DNA from: an uncultured Pseudomonadota bacterium
GTDB lineage: Bacteria > Pseudomonadota > Gammaproteobacteria > Steroidobacterales > Steroidobacteraceae
DNA: 64,000 bases
Reading direction: 5' to 3'
Assembly (NCBI GenBank): GCA_903868595.1
Contig: CAIPVV010000008.1
Coordinates: 36,841-100,840 of the forward strand
A model generated the notes under the pieces. It did no database searches and was not told the DNA's origin. It saw nothing but the letters and a program-made list of their open reading frames with translations. The stretch's first letter is position 1. Every line of letters starts with the position of its first letter. This document shows positions 1 to 8,625 of this stretch, piece by piece. Position numbers and translations under genes: made by a program.

Positions 1-775
1 TGATGCGGTGCTCGCGCAGCAGGCGCCACCCCTCGCGCAGCGGCGTCGCGGCGTCCACGGTGATCAGTTGCCGCGTCATGACCTGCTCGCACCGCAAGTC
101 TCCGAGGCGGCGTCCGTAAGCCTGCGCTTCGGCAAAGTGCAGCAGGGACTCCAGGTCAGCGCGATTGACGTCGATCACCTGGTTGTAGTGCGCCAGGGCG
201 GCGTCCAGGTCGGCCGCGCTGAATCGAGACGCCGCAGCGACGGGCACGGACGGCACCGCGGGGTAACGTCGGCCGGTAAGGTTGTTGTAGAGCACGGCGA
301 CGACGACCAGCACCAGCGAGTCCAGCAACACCGGAAACAGCGCGTAGCGGAAGGTTGCCACCTGCGTCAGCACGACCAGCAGCGCCGTTGCCCCGCCGGG
401 CGGATGCAGGCAGCGCAGGGCAAACATCAAAAGAACGGCTGAGCCGACGGCCACTGCCGCGGCCAGCGGCAGGCTGGGAATCCCCAGTGCGCAGCAGATG
501 CCCACGAGCGCCGAGAGCGTATTGCCACCAACGACCGCCCAGGGCTGCGCCAGGGGACTGGAGGGCACGGCAAACACGAGCACCGCGCTGGCCCCAAGGG
601 GCGCAATGAGCCACGGGAGGCCGGTGAGCGGCGGCGCCAGCGCACGGCACAACAGCGCCGTGGCGAGCAAGCCCAAGCCGGCGCCCAGCCCGGCGCGCCA
701 GCGGTCGCGGGAATCCACCTGGAGTGCAGCCGGCCACAGTGCCCGCCAGCCGGTTGGCGGCGCGGAGCCGGTCAC
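1..775 (-). CDS. HPP-family membrane protein with C-terminal CBS region, 3' end beyond the window
   Basis: The visible part is about 258 residues and runs off the left edge. Several hydrophobic segments fill the first two thirds, and the family signature HPPGGAT lies near residue 121. From about residue 230 a segment with VMTRQLITVD looks like the start of a CBS domain, as in HPP-CBS fusion proteins. HPP proteins are integral inner-membrane proteins; some have been linked to nitrite transport, but the substrate here cannot be read from sequence. I chose the GTG start because it overlaps the tadA stop by four bases (GTGA), typical of translational coupling. It is the last visible gene of a five-gene minus-strand operon. 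Confidence 0.82.
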   Translation of the reverse strand, partial: MTGSAPPTGWRALWPAALQVDSRDRWRAGLGAGLGLLATALLCRALAPPLTGLPWLIAPLGASAVLVFAVPSSPLAQPWAVVGGNTLSALVGICCALGIPSLPLAAAVAVGSAVLLMFALRCLHPPGGATALLVVLTQVATFRYALFPVLLDSLVLVVVAVLYNNLTGRRYPAVPSVPVAAASRFSAADLDAALAHYNQVIDVNRADLESLLHFAEAQAYGRRLGDLRCEQVMTRQLITVDAATPLREGWRLLREHRI

Positions 776-1239
776 GTTGCCGCACTCCGGCGCGCCGCGA
801 AGAACTGCGACAACAGCTCGCCGCATTCCTGCTCCAGCACGCCGCCGAACACGTCCACCCGGTGGTTGAGTCCCGGCAGCGTGAAGACGTTCGTGAGGCT
901 GCCGGCGGCGCCGGCCTTGGGATCAAAGGCCCCGAACACCACCCGGCGCACGCGCGCATGGATGATCGCCGAGGCGCACATGACGCAGGGCTCCAGGGTG
1001 ACGTACAGCACCGTGTCCAGCAGGCGGTAGCTGCCCAGCGCCCGCCCAGCCTCGCGCAGCGCCACGATCTCGGCATGCCCCGTGGGGTCATGACTGGCGA
1101 TCGGGTTGTTCGCACCCTCGGCCACGATCACATCGCCACTGACCAGTACGGCGCCCACGGGTACCTCGCCCGCCACACCGGCCGCGCGCGCCAGCGCCAG
1201 CGCCCGGCGCATGAAGTCCGCATCGTCCCGTGGCGCCAT
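772..1239 (-). CDS. tadA: tRNA-specific adenosine deaminase TadA
   Basis: This 155-residue protein should deaminate the wobble adenosine of tRNA-Arg(ACG) to inosine, an essential step in decoding CGN codons in bacteria. The zinc-dependent cytidine/deoxycytidylate deaminase signature is complete: HAE with H55 and catalytic E57, then PCVMC with C85 and C88. Length is normal for the family. The ATG shares one base with the stop of the upstream arsC-like gene (TGATG), and its own stop overlaps the GTG of the HPP gene, so the three are probably translationally coupled. A longer in-frame reading from 1539 would overlap the arsC-like gene entirely and is rejected. Confidence 0.95.
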   Translation of the reverse strand: MAPRDDADFMRRALALARAAGVAGEVPVGAVLVSGDVIVAEGANNPIASHDPTGHAEIVALREAGRALGSYRLLDTVLYVTLEPCVMCASAIIHARVRRVVFGAFDPKAGAAGSLTNVFTLPGLNHRVDVFGGVLEQECGELLSQFFAARRSAAT

Positions 1240-1595
1240 CAGCCTGCTCCCGCCAGCGCCGCGGCGTACAGCTCGGGCTTGAAGCCGAGCGTGAGGCGGC
1301 CGCCAACCTCCAGCACCGGGCGCTTGATCATGCCGGGCTGGGCCAGCATCAGCTCGATGGCGCGTGCCGGCGTGAGCTCGGCACGCTCGAGCTCCGGCAG
1401 CTTGCGGAAGGTGGTGCCGGCGCGGTTCAGCACCTTCTCCCAGCCCAGTTCCCGGCACCACAGCGTGAGCCGCGCGCGATCGATGCCGTCGACCTTGTAG
1501 TTGTGGAAGCTGTGCGCCACGCCCTGCGCGGCCAGCCACGCCCGCGCCTTCTGCATCGTGTCGCAGTTGGGAATCCCGTAGATCGTGACGCTCAT
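1239..1595 (-). CDS. ArsC/Spx-like thioredoxin-fold protein (YffB type)
   Basis: A 118-residue thioredoxin-fold protein of the arsenate-reductase-like family. The N-terminal strand-loop reads YGIPNCDT with a single active-site-type Cys at residue 11, and a later KRPVLE segment is the conserved ArsC-family block. This pattern fits the YffB/Spx-like branch better than true arsenate reductase; YffB has been suggested to act as a glutathione-dependent thiol reductase. There is no ars operon nearby (no arsR, arsB or acr3), which also argues against arsenate detoxification. The ATG at 1595 begins the conserved strand; the in-frame upstream extension would overlap the cupin gene. It sits 13 bases after the cupin stop and one base into tadA. 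Confidence 0.85.
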   Translation of the reverse strand: MSVTIYGIPNCDTMQKARAWLAAQGVAHSFHNYKVDGIDRARLTLWCRELGWEKVLNRAGTTFRKLPELERAELTPARAIELMLAQPGMIKRPVLEVGGRLTLGFKPELYAAALAGAG

Positions 1596-1608
1596 CCCCG
1601 CGACGCGC

Positions 1609-1983
1609 CTACTCGTAGATCGCATAGTACTTGCGGGCGGGTTCCGTGACGTCCCACCAGCCGGTGAAGCCCGCGGGCGTCACGAAGGCGTCCCCCGCCC
1701 GGTAGGTGTGCACGGCGCCGTCATCGCCGGTGACCACGATCACGCCGGCCAGCAGGTGGCAGAACTCGCTCTCGCTGAAGACCACCCGCCACTTGCCCAC
1801 CGCCGACTCCCAGATGCCGCTGTGGAAGCGGCCGTCGGCGCTGCTGTAGTAGTTCCAGGCGGCCTGCTCGGGGTGGCCGGAGAGGAGGCGCTCGGCGGGC
1901 GGGCTGTAGCGCTGCGGGGCGGGCGCGGCTGCACGAAAGTCGACGACCGGTGCAAACGGCAGGGCAGTCTCGGGTGCGCTCAT
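1609..1983 (-). CDS. Small cupin-domain protein (DUF861/EutQ-like)
   Basis: A 124-residue single-domain cupin. The C-terminal half carries the jelly-roll blocks: a WRVVFSE..FCHLL segment, then VVTGDDG and a GDAFVTPAGF turn followed by a Trp-rich GWWDV stretch, which resembles the DUF861 cupin subgroup. Canonical cupin metal His residues are sparse, so metal binding is doubtful. I start at the ATG at 1983 because a GAGG lies seven bases upstream; a GTG one codon earlier is possible. It follows the MFS gene by four bases and precedes the arsC-like gene by 13 bases, so it is part of the same operon. Substrate unknown. Confidence 0.8.
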   Translation of the reverse strand: MSAPETALPFAPVVDFRAAAPAPQRYSPPAERLLSGHPEQAAWNYYSSADGRFHSGIWESAVGKWRVVFSESEFCHLLAGVIVVTGDDGAVHTYRAGDAFVTPAGFTGWWDVTEPARKYYAIYE

Positions 1984-1987
1984 CACG

Positions 1988-3214
1988 TTACCTCGGGGTC
2001 CACAGGTTCAGCTTGCCCTGCTCCGCCCACAGCACCGCCACCAGCGCGATGCCGGCGGAGATCAGGTAAGTCAGCTCCAGCGGCAGCACGGTGCCATTGA
2101 AGGCGCGGCCGACGAGCATGCCGATCACGGCGCCGCCCAGCGTCGTGACCAGGCCCAGCACCGCGGAGGCCGTACCGGCCACGGCGCCCAGCGGCTCCAT
2201 CGCGATCGCGTTGAAGTTGGGCATCGTCAGGCACATCAGGAACTGGATGGCCGCCAGCAGCGAGGCGAAGAGCATCAGCGGCGGGCGGCCCTGGTAGACC
2301 ACTGCCGTCGCGTAGCCGGCGATCGCCAGCGCCACGAACAGCAGCAGGCAGATATGCGAGAGGCGGCGCATGCCGTAGGAGCGTACCAGCGTGGAGTTGG
2401 CGAAGAAGGCCAGGCCCATGGCACCCGCGATGGAGCCGAAGGCCACCGGGAAGAGCGGTCCCAGGCCATAGACCTCGGTCTCGAAGATCTGCTGCGAGGA
2501 GCTCACGTAGACCATCAGGCAACCCATCATCAGTGCGATGGCGATGCCGTAGCCCACGGTGCCCCGGTGCGCAATGGTCGCGTGGATGCCTTTGCCGATC
2601 TGCTGCAGCGAGAAAGCGCGCCGGTGGTCGGGATGCAGCGTCTCCGGCATGCGCAGGCCGAACCAGACGACCACGACGACGGCCATGGCGAGCATGCTGA
2701 CGAACACGGCGCGCCAGCCGGCCAGCGCGATGGTGAGGCTGCCCAGCGCGGGCGCCACGACCGGAACCATGATGAACACCATGAACACCAGGGAGAGCAC
2801 GCGCGCCATGTCGCGCCCCTCGTAGCGGTCGCGGACCAGCGCGACCGCCAGCACCTGCGCCGCCGCGGCGCCCATACCCTGTACGAAGCGCCCGACCAGC
2901 AGGACCTCATAGCTCTGCGCCACGGCGCCGATGAGCGCGCCCAGTGAATACACGCCGATGCCGATCATCAGCGTTGGGCGCCGCCCGATGACGTCGGAGA
3001 TGGTCCCGTAGACGATCTGCAGGGCGCCGGAGCCGATCATGTAGACGGTGACGATCAGCTGCATGTCATTGGCGTTGGTCACGCCCAGGGCCTCGCGGAT
3101 CGGCACGAAGGCGGGCAGCAGGTTATCGATCGACAACGAGATCAGCGCCATGATCAGGGCGACGATGGCGATGAACTCCCGCAGGGACGGGGCGGGACGG
3201 GCGGTGGCGGGCAT
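1988..3214 (-). CDS. MFS transporter, Bcr/CflA-type drug efflux
   Basis: A 408-residue major facilitator with about 12 predicted membrane segments. The loop between segments 2 and 3 shows the MFS motif A as DVIGRRP, and segment 4 to 5 carries GRFVQGMGAAAA and VRDRYEG, the pattern of Bcr/CflA DHA1 proton antiporters such as Bcr (bicyclomycin, sulfonamide). The likely role is proton-driven export of small organic compounds across the inner membrane; the actual substrate cannot be predicted. It is the first gene of the minus-strand operon with cupin, arsC-like, tadA and HPP genes. An AAGGA lies ten bases before the ATG. Confidence 0.88.
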   Translation of the reverse strand: MPATARPAPSLREFIAIVALIMALISLSIDNLLPAFVPIREALGVTNANDMQLIVTVYMIGSGALQIVYGTISDVIGRRPTLMIGIGVYSLGALIGAVAQSYEVLLVGRFVQGMGAAAAQVLAVALVRDRYEGRDMARVLSLVFMVFIMVPVVAPALGSLTIALAGWRAVFVSMLAMAVVVVVWFGLRMPETLHPDHRRAFSLQQIGKGIHATIAHRGTVGYGIAIALMMGCLMVYVSSSQQIFETEVYGLGPLFPVAFGSIAGAMGLAFFANSTLVRSYGMRRLSHICLLLFVALAIAGYATAVVYQGRPPLMLFASLLAAIQFLMCLTMPNFNAIAMEPLGAVAGTASAVLGLVTTLGGAVIGMLVGRAFNGTVLPLELTYLISAGIALVAVLWAEQGKLNLWTPR

Positions 3215-3296
3215 CAGGATGCGGATCCTTGGGGAGCGAGGGAGGCCCTGACGGGCCGGACGGGGATTTTGCCCTAATTTCCCACGTCGGGTTGCT

Positions 3297-4592
3297 TCAG
3301 CCGGCCGGCTCCGGCGCCTCGCGCGGCAGGGCCAGCAGCGCCAGCAGCGTCAGGACGCCCGCGGCGACGAGGTAGTAGCCCACCGACGCCAGCCCGTAGT
3401 GCGTCGCCAGCCAGGTGGCGATATAGGGGGCCAGCGACGCCCCGACGATCCCGGCCAGGTTGAAGGTCAGCGAGGCGCCGGTGTACCGCACCGCCGTCGG
3501 GAACAGCCCCGACAGGGCCGTGCCAAGCGGCCCGTAGGTCAGGCCCATGAAGCCCAGGCCCAGCGACATCGCCACGACCACTCCCAGGCGGCTGCCCGAG
3601 CCGAACAGCGGCGCGAACACGAACCCGAAGGCGATGATCGCCAGCGTCGCCACGATCAGCATCCAGCGCGCACCGCGGCGCTCGGCGATGACCGCCGAGA
3701 GCGGCACGGTGATGCCGAAGAAGATCACCCCGATCATCTGCAGGATCAGGAACTCCGCACGCGGGTAGTGCAGCGCCGAGGTGCCCCAGCTCAGGGAAAA
3801 CACCGTCATGAGGTAGAACAGCACGAAGGTCGCCGTGGCCGCGAAGGTGCCGATCACGAGCGCGCGTGCATGCTGCGTGCAGACCACCAGCATCGGCACT
3901 TTCACCCGCTCGTTCTTCGCCATCGCGTCGCGAAAGGCCGGCGTCTCGGTCAGCCGCAGCCGCACGTACAGCCCCACCAGCACCAGCAGCGTGCTGACCA
4001 GGAAGGGAATGCGCCAGCCCCAGGCCAGGAACTGCGCCTCGGTGAACAGCTGCGTCAGCACCAGGAACACGGCGGTGGAGCAGATGAAGCCGATCGGCGC
4101 GCCCAGCTGCGGGAACATGCCGTACCAGGCGCGCTTGCCGGGCGGTGCGTTCTCGATGGCCAGCAGCACCGCGCCGCCCCACTCCCCGCCCAGGCCCAGG
4201 CCCTGGCCGAAGCGGCACAGCGCCAGCAGCAGGGGGGCGAACAGGCCGATCGAGGCGTAGCTGGGGAGCAGGCCGATGACCACGGTGGAGAGGCCCATGG
4301 TCAGCAGGGCGGCCACCAGGGTCGCCTTGCGCCCGACCCGGTCCCCAAAGTGACCAAACAGGGCCGAACCCACCGGCCGGGCGAAAAACGCCAGGGCGAA
4401 GGTCGCCAGCGACTGCAGGGTGGCCGAAGTCGGGTCCCCGGCAGGAAAAAACAGCTGGGGGAAAACCAAAACGGCGGCTGTTGCGTAGATGTAGAAGTCG
4501 AAGAACTCGATCGTCGTGCCGATCAGGCTCGCCAGCAGCACGCGGCGGGCGGAATTGGTCGGCACCGGCGCCGTGCGGGTCGTGTACATCAT
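3297..4592 (-). CDS. MFS transporter of the metabolite:H+ symporter (MHS) family
   Basis: A 431-residue, roughly 12-span permease. MHS hallmarks are clear: TTIEFFDFYIYATAA in the first span, ARPVGSALFGHFGDRVGRK for motif A, and GQGLGLGGEWGG in span 4. Relatives include ShiA (shikimate), KgtP (2-oxoglutarate) and ProP (osmoprotectant), so uptake of an organic acid or zwitterion with protons is likely, but substrate-specific residues are not diagnostic. The gene stands alone between the operon below 3214 and the divergent DUF2452 gene. Two successive ATG codons open the frame; either may serve. Confidence 0.88.
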   Translation of the reverse strand: MMYTTRTAPVPTNSARRVLLASLIGTTIEFFDFYIYATAAVLVFPQLFFPAGDPTSATLQSLATFALAFFARPVGSALFGHFGDRVGRKATLVAALLTMGLSTVVIGLLPSYASIGLFAPLLLALCRFGQGLGLGGEWGGAVLLAIENAPPGKRAWYGMFPQLGAPIGFICSTAVFLVLTQLFTEAQFLAWGWRIPFLVSTLLVLVGLYVRLRLTETPAFRDAMAKNERVKVPMLVVCTQHARALVIGTFAATATFVLFYLMTVFSLSWGTSALHYPRAEFLILQMIGVIFFGITVPLSAVIAERRGARWMLIVATLAIIAFGFVFAPLFGSGSRLGVVVAMSLGLGFMGLTYGPLGTALSGLFPTAVRYTGASLTFNLAGIVGASLAPYIATWLATHYGLASVGYYLVAAGVLTLLALLALPREAPEPAG

Positions 4593-4699
4593 TGTCGTCG
4601 GTCATCCCCCTGGAAGAGGGGGGGGATTCTGGCACAACTGGGCCGGGACGCCGCCCTGCGCCTTTCGGTCCGCCACCACCAGAGGGTACTCTAGCTGCC

Positions 4700-5125
4700 A
4701 TGAAGTTCACCGAAGACGACCCCGCCAGGAAGAACGTGCTGCCCTACCCGATGGAAATCGGCGGCCAGAAGTTCGAGCTGGTGGAGGTCACCAAGCAGAA
4801 GGACATCATGCTCAATGTCGCGCGGATGTACGCGCAGCAGGAGTATGACCGGATCATGGAAATGGTCAGTGTCCTGCAGCGGCAGGCCGCCGACCTGAAG
4901 CGTCGGCTGGAGATCACCGACCTGGTGCACGCCGCCGAATACAAGTTCCAGGTCTACCACGGGCAGACGTACTGGCTGGCGCGCGACCGCGGCCGCGAGG
5001 TCACAGTGCTGTGCCACCTGGGGCCCAGGGACTGGACCACGGCGCCGCCCGACAACTACGAGTACATCGCGCAGGTCCGCTGGCTGGGCGACCACACCTG
5101 GGTCGAGGTCCCGGCCGAGGCCTGA
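4700..5125 (+). CDS. DUF2452-like hypothetical protein
   Basis: A soluble 141-residue protein. The middle is helical and charged (about residues 35-75, MLNVARMYAQQEYDRIMEMV then QRQAADLKRRL), followed by HAAEYKFQVYHGQTYWLARD and a closing YIAQVRWLGDHTW segment. This order matches DUF2452 proteins as I remember them, in which a coiled helix precedes a small beta module. No catalytic motif, signal or membrane segment is visible. I use the ATG at 4700; the open frame continues upstream to 4481 but that part overlaps the divergent MHS gene. Function unknown. Confidence 0.75.
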   Translation: MKFTEDDPARKNVLPYPMEIGGQKFELVEVTKQKDIMLNVARMYAQQEYDRIMEMVSVLQRQAADLKRRLEITDLVHAAEYKFQVYHGQTYWLARDRGREVTVLCHLGPRDWTTAPPDNYEYIAQVRWLGDHTWVEVPAEA

Positions 5126-5264
5126 TCCCCCGCCCCCGCCGCTTGCGTGACAGACAACCTGCACCCTGGTTTCCGCAGGGCAGTGCTGCCGGCAAGCGTT
5201 GCGGGAGCGCCTGGCTGGGGACGAGAAGTGCCGTGCGGCGCGGGAAACCCGCATCTAGGCCACG

Positions 5265-5531
5265 TGACCGGAGGCGGGCCCTACAGCCCCGGGAGACGAA
5301 TGGCTGGAACTGACCCCACGTGAGCGGGACAAACTCCTGCTGTTCACCGCCGCGCTGCGGGCGGAGCGGCGCAAGGCGCACAGCGTAGCGGAGCTCCTGA
5401 GCCACGGCGCCACGCTGCTGTGCCGCGACGACGTTCTGGCGGGCATCGCGGAGATGATCCCCGACGTACAGGTCGAGGCGACCTTCCCCGACGGCAGCAC
5501 GCTCGCCACCGTCCACCACCGGATCATCTGA
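5265..5531 (+). pseudogene. ureA: Orphan urease gamma-subunit remnant with in-frame internal deletion
   Basis: From about 5304 the frame reads [18 protein letters not shown] and RAERRKA, then jumps directly to [13 protein letters not shown] and ends with [16 protein letters not shown] and TVHHRII. This is the urease gamma subunit, normally about 100 residues, but roughly 25 codons (the conserved helix around LNYPEAVALI) are missing and the frame is kept. The usual initiating Met is absent; the frame continues up to a GTG at 5265 without a convincing ribosome site. No ureB, ureC or accessory gene is nearby. Seen: homology and the gap. Inferred: a non-functional relic, though a short expressed protein cannot be excluded. 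Confidence 0.8.
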
Positions 5532-5619
5532 GGCGCCATCCCTGATCCCCGGCGAACGGTTGGCCGAGCCCGGCACGATTGCGGTCTGCGGCGCGGCGCT
5601 CAGCCTGGTCTAGCCGGGG

Positions 5620-7377
5620 CTAGGACGCGGCCGGGACCTCGTCGGCGTCGGCCACGAACTGTCCCTGCCGGTCCAGCTCCGCGAACAGGCCGCCTTGGCG
5701 CACCAGCTCCGCATAGCGGCCCTGCTCCACCAGCTCGCCATCCTTGAGCACGAGGATGAGGTCGGCGCTGCGTACGGTGGAGAGGCGATGCGCGATGACA
5801 AAGGTCGTGCGGCCCTCGGTGAGCTGCTGCAGCGCCGCCTGGATGCGTGCCTCGGTCGCGTTGTCGAGCGCACTGGTGGCCTCATCCAGGATCAGGATAG
5901 GCGCGTCCTTGAGCATCGCTCGCGCGATGGAGAGTCGCTGGCGCTCGCCGCCCGACAGCGAGCGACCGCGCTCGGCCACCAGCGTGCCATAGCCCTCGGG
6001 CTTCACGACGATGAAGTCATGCGCTTCGGCTGCGCGGGCGGCTTCCTCGATATCCTTCGGGTCCGCCTCCGGATTGCCGATGCGCAGGTTGTCCGCGATC
6101 GAGCGGTAGAAGAGGCCTGCGTCCTGGAATACCACGGCGATATTCTTGCGCAGTGAGTTCACATCGACGCCGCGGATGTCGATACCGTCGACGGTAATAC
6201 GTCCCGCGGTGGGGTCATAGGCGCGGTAGAGCAGCGACAGCGCAGTCGTCTTGCCCGCGCCCGTCGGGCCCACCAGCGCAATGGTCGCACCAGCCGGCGC
6301 CACGAAGCTCAGGTGGCGGATCGCGGGGCGGTCCCCGGCGTAGCCGAAGCTCACGTCCTCGAAACGCACCTCCCCGCGCAGCGTCGGCAACTGCGGCAGG
6401 TTGGCATTGCCAGCCGGCCCGGCCGGGGCATCCAGGATCTGGAAGAAGCTGCGCAGCGACGGCGTCTGGAAGAACAGACTGGAGACGAAGTTGGCCAGCT
6501 GCTCCAGGCGTCCCACCAGCAGCATGGCGAACCCGACGAAGCTTACGATCGCCCCGACGCTCACCTCGCCGCGGCTGTTGAGCGCAGCGCCGAGCGCAAA
6601 GATTGCAACGATCGTCAGCGTACTGGCCGCGCGGTTGGCCACCGAGAGCCATGCCCAGCCGCGTAGCACCGGGTACTGCGCCTCCAGAACGCGCCTCATC
6701 ATCGTGCGGATTTCGGCCACCTCGGCCGCGACACGCGTGAAGCTCTGTACCACCAGCACATTGCCGAGTACGTCACCGGCGCGCTCGGAAATCTCGTGGT
6801 GCAGCTGCTCCACTTTCCCCTGGTCGCTGCTGGTACGCCGGATCGCCAGCGTATTGAAGATCGCGAAGCTCACCATCAGCCCGATCATCAGCAGCGCGAG
6901 CTTCCAGTTCATGCGCCAGGCCAGCGGCAGCATCACCACCACGGCCAGCACCGTGGCGAGATGCTCGCGGAAGAAGCCCAGCCAGACATTGAACAGCGAG
7001 CTGCTGCCGGAGTGCAGGATGCGCAGCAGGCGACCCGTATGGTGATCTCCGTGGAAGCCCAGCGGCAGCGCGATGGAGTGCTCGAAGAACTGCGCCATCA
7101 CCGCCAGCCGGCGACGATGCGCGAGCCGGTCGGCGTGCAGCGACACCCAGACGCTGGCGACCACGCCGGCAAAGCCCACGCCCGCCCACAGCCCGATGTA
7201 GTGCCAGGCGTCGGAGTGCCCGCCGGCGGCCAGGGCGTCAACCACCTGCCCGAAGAGCCAGGGCTCCAGGAAGAAGACACCCGCGATCAGCAGGTTGCCA
7301 ACGGCCAGCAGGATCGCCAGCCCCTTCTCCGGGGCCAGCAGGGCAAGGACACGCAGGTAGGTTCGAAGGATTTCCAT
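5620..7377 (-). CDS. ndvA: ABC exporter (membrane plus ATPase), NdvA/ChvA-like
   Basis: A 585-residue half-transporter: six-span type I exporter domain (about residues 1-310), then an ATP-binding domain with Walker A GPTGAGKTT, signature LSGGERQR, Walker B ILILDEATSALD and the switch His in IAHRLSTVR. The N-terminal layout (FLEPWLFGQVVDAL, DRLAHRRRLAV, LPLGFH) resembles NdvA/ChvA, which export cyclic beta-1,2-glucan to the periplasm. No glucan synthase (ndvB) gene is near, so the exported compound is uncertain and a generic MsbA-type role remains possible. It is divergent from the binding-protein gene at 7451. Confidence 0.85.
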   Translation of the reverse strand: MEILRTYLRVLALLAPEKGLAILLAVGNLLIAGVFFLEPWLFGQVVDALAAGGHSDAWHYIGLWAGVGFAGVVASVWVSLHADRLAHRRRLAVMAQFFEHSIALPLGFHGDHHTGRLLRILHSGSSSLFNVWLGFFREHLATVLAVVVMLPLAWRMNWKLALLMIGLMVSFAIFNTLAIRRTSSDQGKVEQLHHEISERAGDVLGNVLVVQSFTRVAAEVAEIRTMMRRVLEAQYPVLRGWAWLSVANRAASTLTIVAIFALGAALNSRGEVSVGAIVSFVGFAMLLVGRLEQLANFVSSLFFQTPSLRSFFQILDAPAGPAGNANLPQLPTLRGEVRFEDVSFGYAGDRPAIRHLSFVAPAGATIALVGPTGAGKTTALSLLYRAYDPTAGRITVDGIDIRGVDVNSLRKNIAVVFQDAGLFYRSIADNLRIGNPEADPKDIEEAARAAEAHDFIVVKPEGYGTLVAERGRSLSGGERQRLSIARAMLKDAPILILDEATSALDNATEARIQAALQQLTEGRTTFVIAHRLSTVRSADLILVLKDGELVEQGRYAELVRQGGLFAELDRQGQFVADADEVPAAS

Positions 7378-7450
7378 GGGCCCGCTCTGGCATGCTGCTT
7401 ATCGGCAGTCGCTGCAATATAGCCAAACCAACCCGATGATGAGGAATCCA

Positions 7451-8542
7451 ATGCGCTGCCTAGCGCTGTTGCTTCTGGCCACCGGCCTGCTCGTGGCCGG
7501 CTGCGCCAAGACTCCTGCCGACGACAAGGTTGTCCAGGTCTACAACTGGTACGACTACATCGACCCGCAGACGCTCCAGCAGTTTGAGGCGCGCACGGGC
7601 ATCCACGTCCGCTACGACGTGTTCGATTCCAACAATTCGCTGGAGGCGAAGCTACTGACCGGGCACTCCGGCTACGATGTCGTGTTCCCCTCCGCCGCGT
7701 ACTTGCAGCGCATGGCGCGGGCGGGCGTCTTCGCCCGGCTCGACCCGGCGCAACTGCCGAATCTCTCCAACATGGATCCGGCGATCATGCGGCGCCTGGC
7801 CAGCTACGATCCCGGCAATGCGCACGCCGTGGTCTACACCTGGGGCATCACGGGCCTGGCCTACGATGCCGCCCAATTGCGCTCGCGCCTGCCCGATGCG
7901 CCCCTGGACAGCTGGTCGCTGCTGCTGGACCCCAAGCTGGCGTCGCGGTTCAGTGACTGCGGCATCGGGCTGTACGAGTCACCGGGCATCATCTTCCCCA
8001 GCGTGCTGGCGTGGCTGGGCGAGGACCCCAACAGCGAGGACCCGGCGCTGCTGGAGCGGGCCGAGCAGGTCCTGAAGGCCGTGCGCCCGTACATCCGCAA
8101 GATCAGCGGGGAATCGCTCGTGCAGGAGCTGGCCACCGGGGAGCTGTGCCTGATCATCGCCAGCAACGGCGATGCGATCCAGGCACGCGAGCGCACCCAG
8201 TCCCTGGGCAAGCCGCTACCGATCCAGTTCACAAGCCCGCGCGAGGGCGCCTCGATGTGGTTCGACGTAGCGGCCATGCCCTCCGATGCACCTCATCCGC
8301 GCGCGGCCCTGCAGTTCATCAACTTTCTGATGGATGCGGAAATCGCCGCAACCAACAGCAACACGATCACCTTCCCCAATGCCAACGCAGCCGCCCAGCC
8401 GCAGCTGCACCCGGAGATCCAGAACGCCACGGCCTTCCCGGACGCCCAGCGCGCCGCCAGGCTGTTCCCGGAGCTTCCCAAGAGCGACGAGTACCTGCGG
8501 CTGCGGACCCGCGCCTGGACGAGGTTTCGGACCGGGCAGTAG
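7451..8542 (+). CDS. Polyamine-type periplasmic binding lipoprotein (PotF/PotD-like)
   Basis: A 363-residue extracellular solute-binding protein. The leader ends in the lipobox LVAGC with Cys at residue 18, so the protein should be membrane-anchored. The mature start VVQVYNWYDYIDP and later YDVVFPSAAYLQRM, VYTWGITGLAYD and MWFDVAAMPSDAPHP are characteristic of spermidine/putrescine-binding proteins. The ATG at 7451 is preferred because TGAGGA lies five bases before it, although two ATGs occur at 7436 and 7439. No potG, potH or potI gene is adjacent, so it either serves a transporter encoded elsewhere or has another sensing role. Confidence 0.88.
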   Translation: MRCLALLLLATGLLVAGCAKTPADDKVVQVYNWYDYIDPQTLQQFEARTGIHVRYDVFDSNNSLEAKLLTGHSGYDVVFPSAAYLQRMARAGVFARLDPAQLPNLSNMDPAIMRRLASYDPGNAHAVVYTWGITGLAYDAAQLRSRLPDAPLDSWSLLLDPKLASRFSDCGIGLYESPGIIFPSVLAWLGEDPNSEDPALLERAEQVLKAVRPYIRKISGESLVQELATGELCLIIASNGDAIQARERTQSLGKPLPIQFTSPREGASMWFDVAAMPSDAPHPRAALQFINFLMDAEIAATNSNTITFPNANAAAQPQLHPEIQNATAFPDAQRAARLFPELPKSDEYLRLRTRAWTRFRTGQ

Positions 8543-8625
8543 GTCCGGCGGCGGCGGTGCCCGGCGCCGCGGCGCTCCAGTACACTCTCCGGGCCAATCT
8601 GGGCATTTTCAGGCGGGAGTACGGC

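Noticed and set aside
3274..4710. 478-codon minus-strand frame over the MHS gene
   Set aside because: Out of phase with the clear MHS transporter; composition is Arg/Pro/Gly-rich as in shadow frames.
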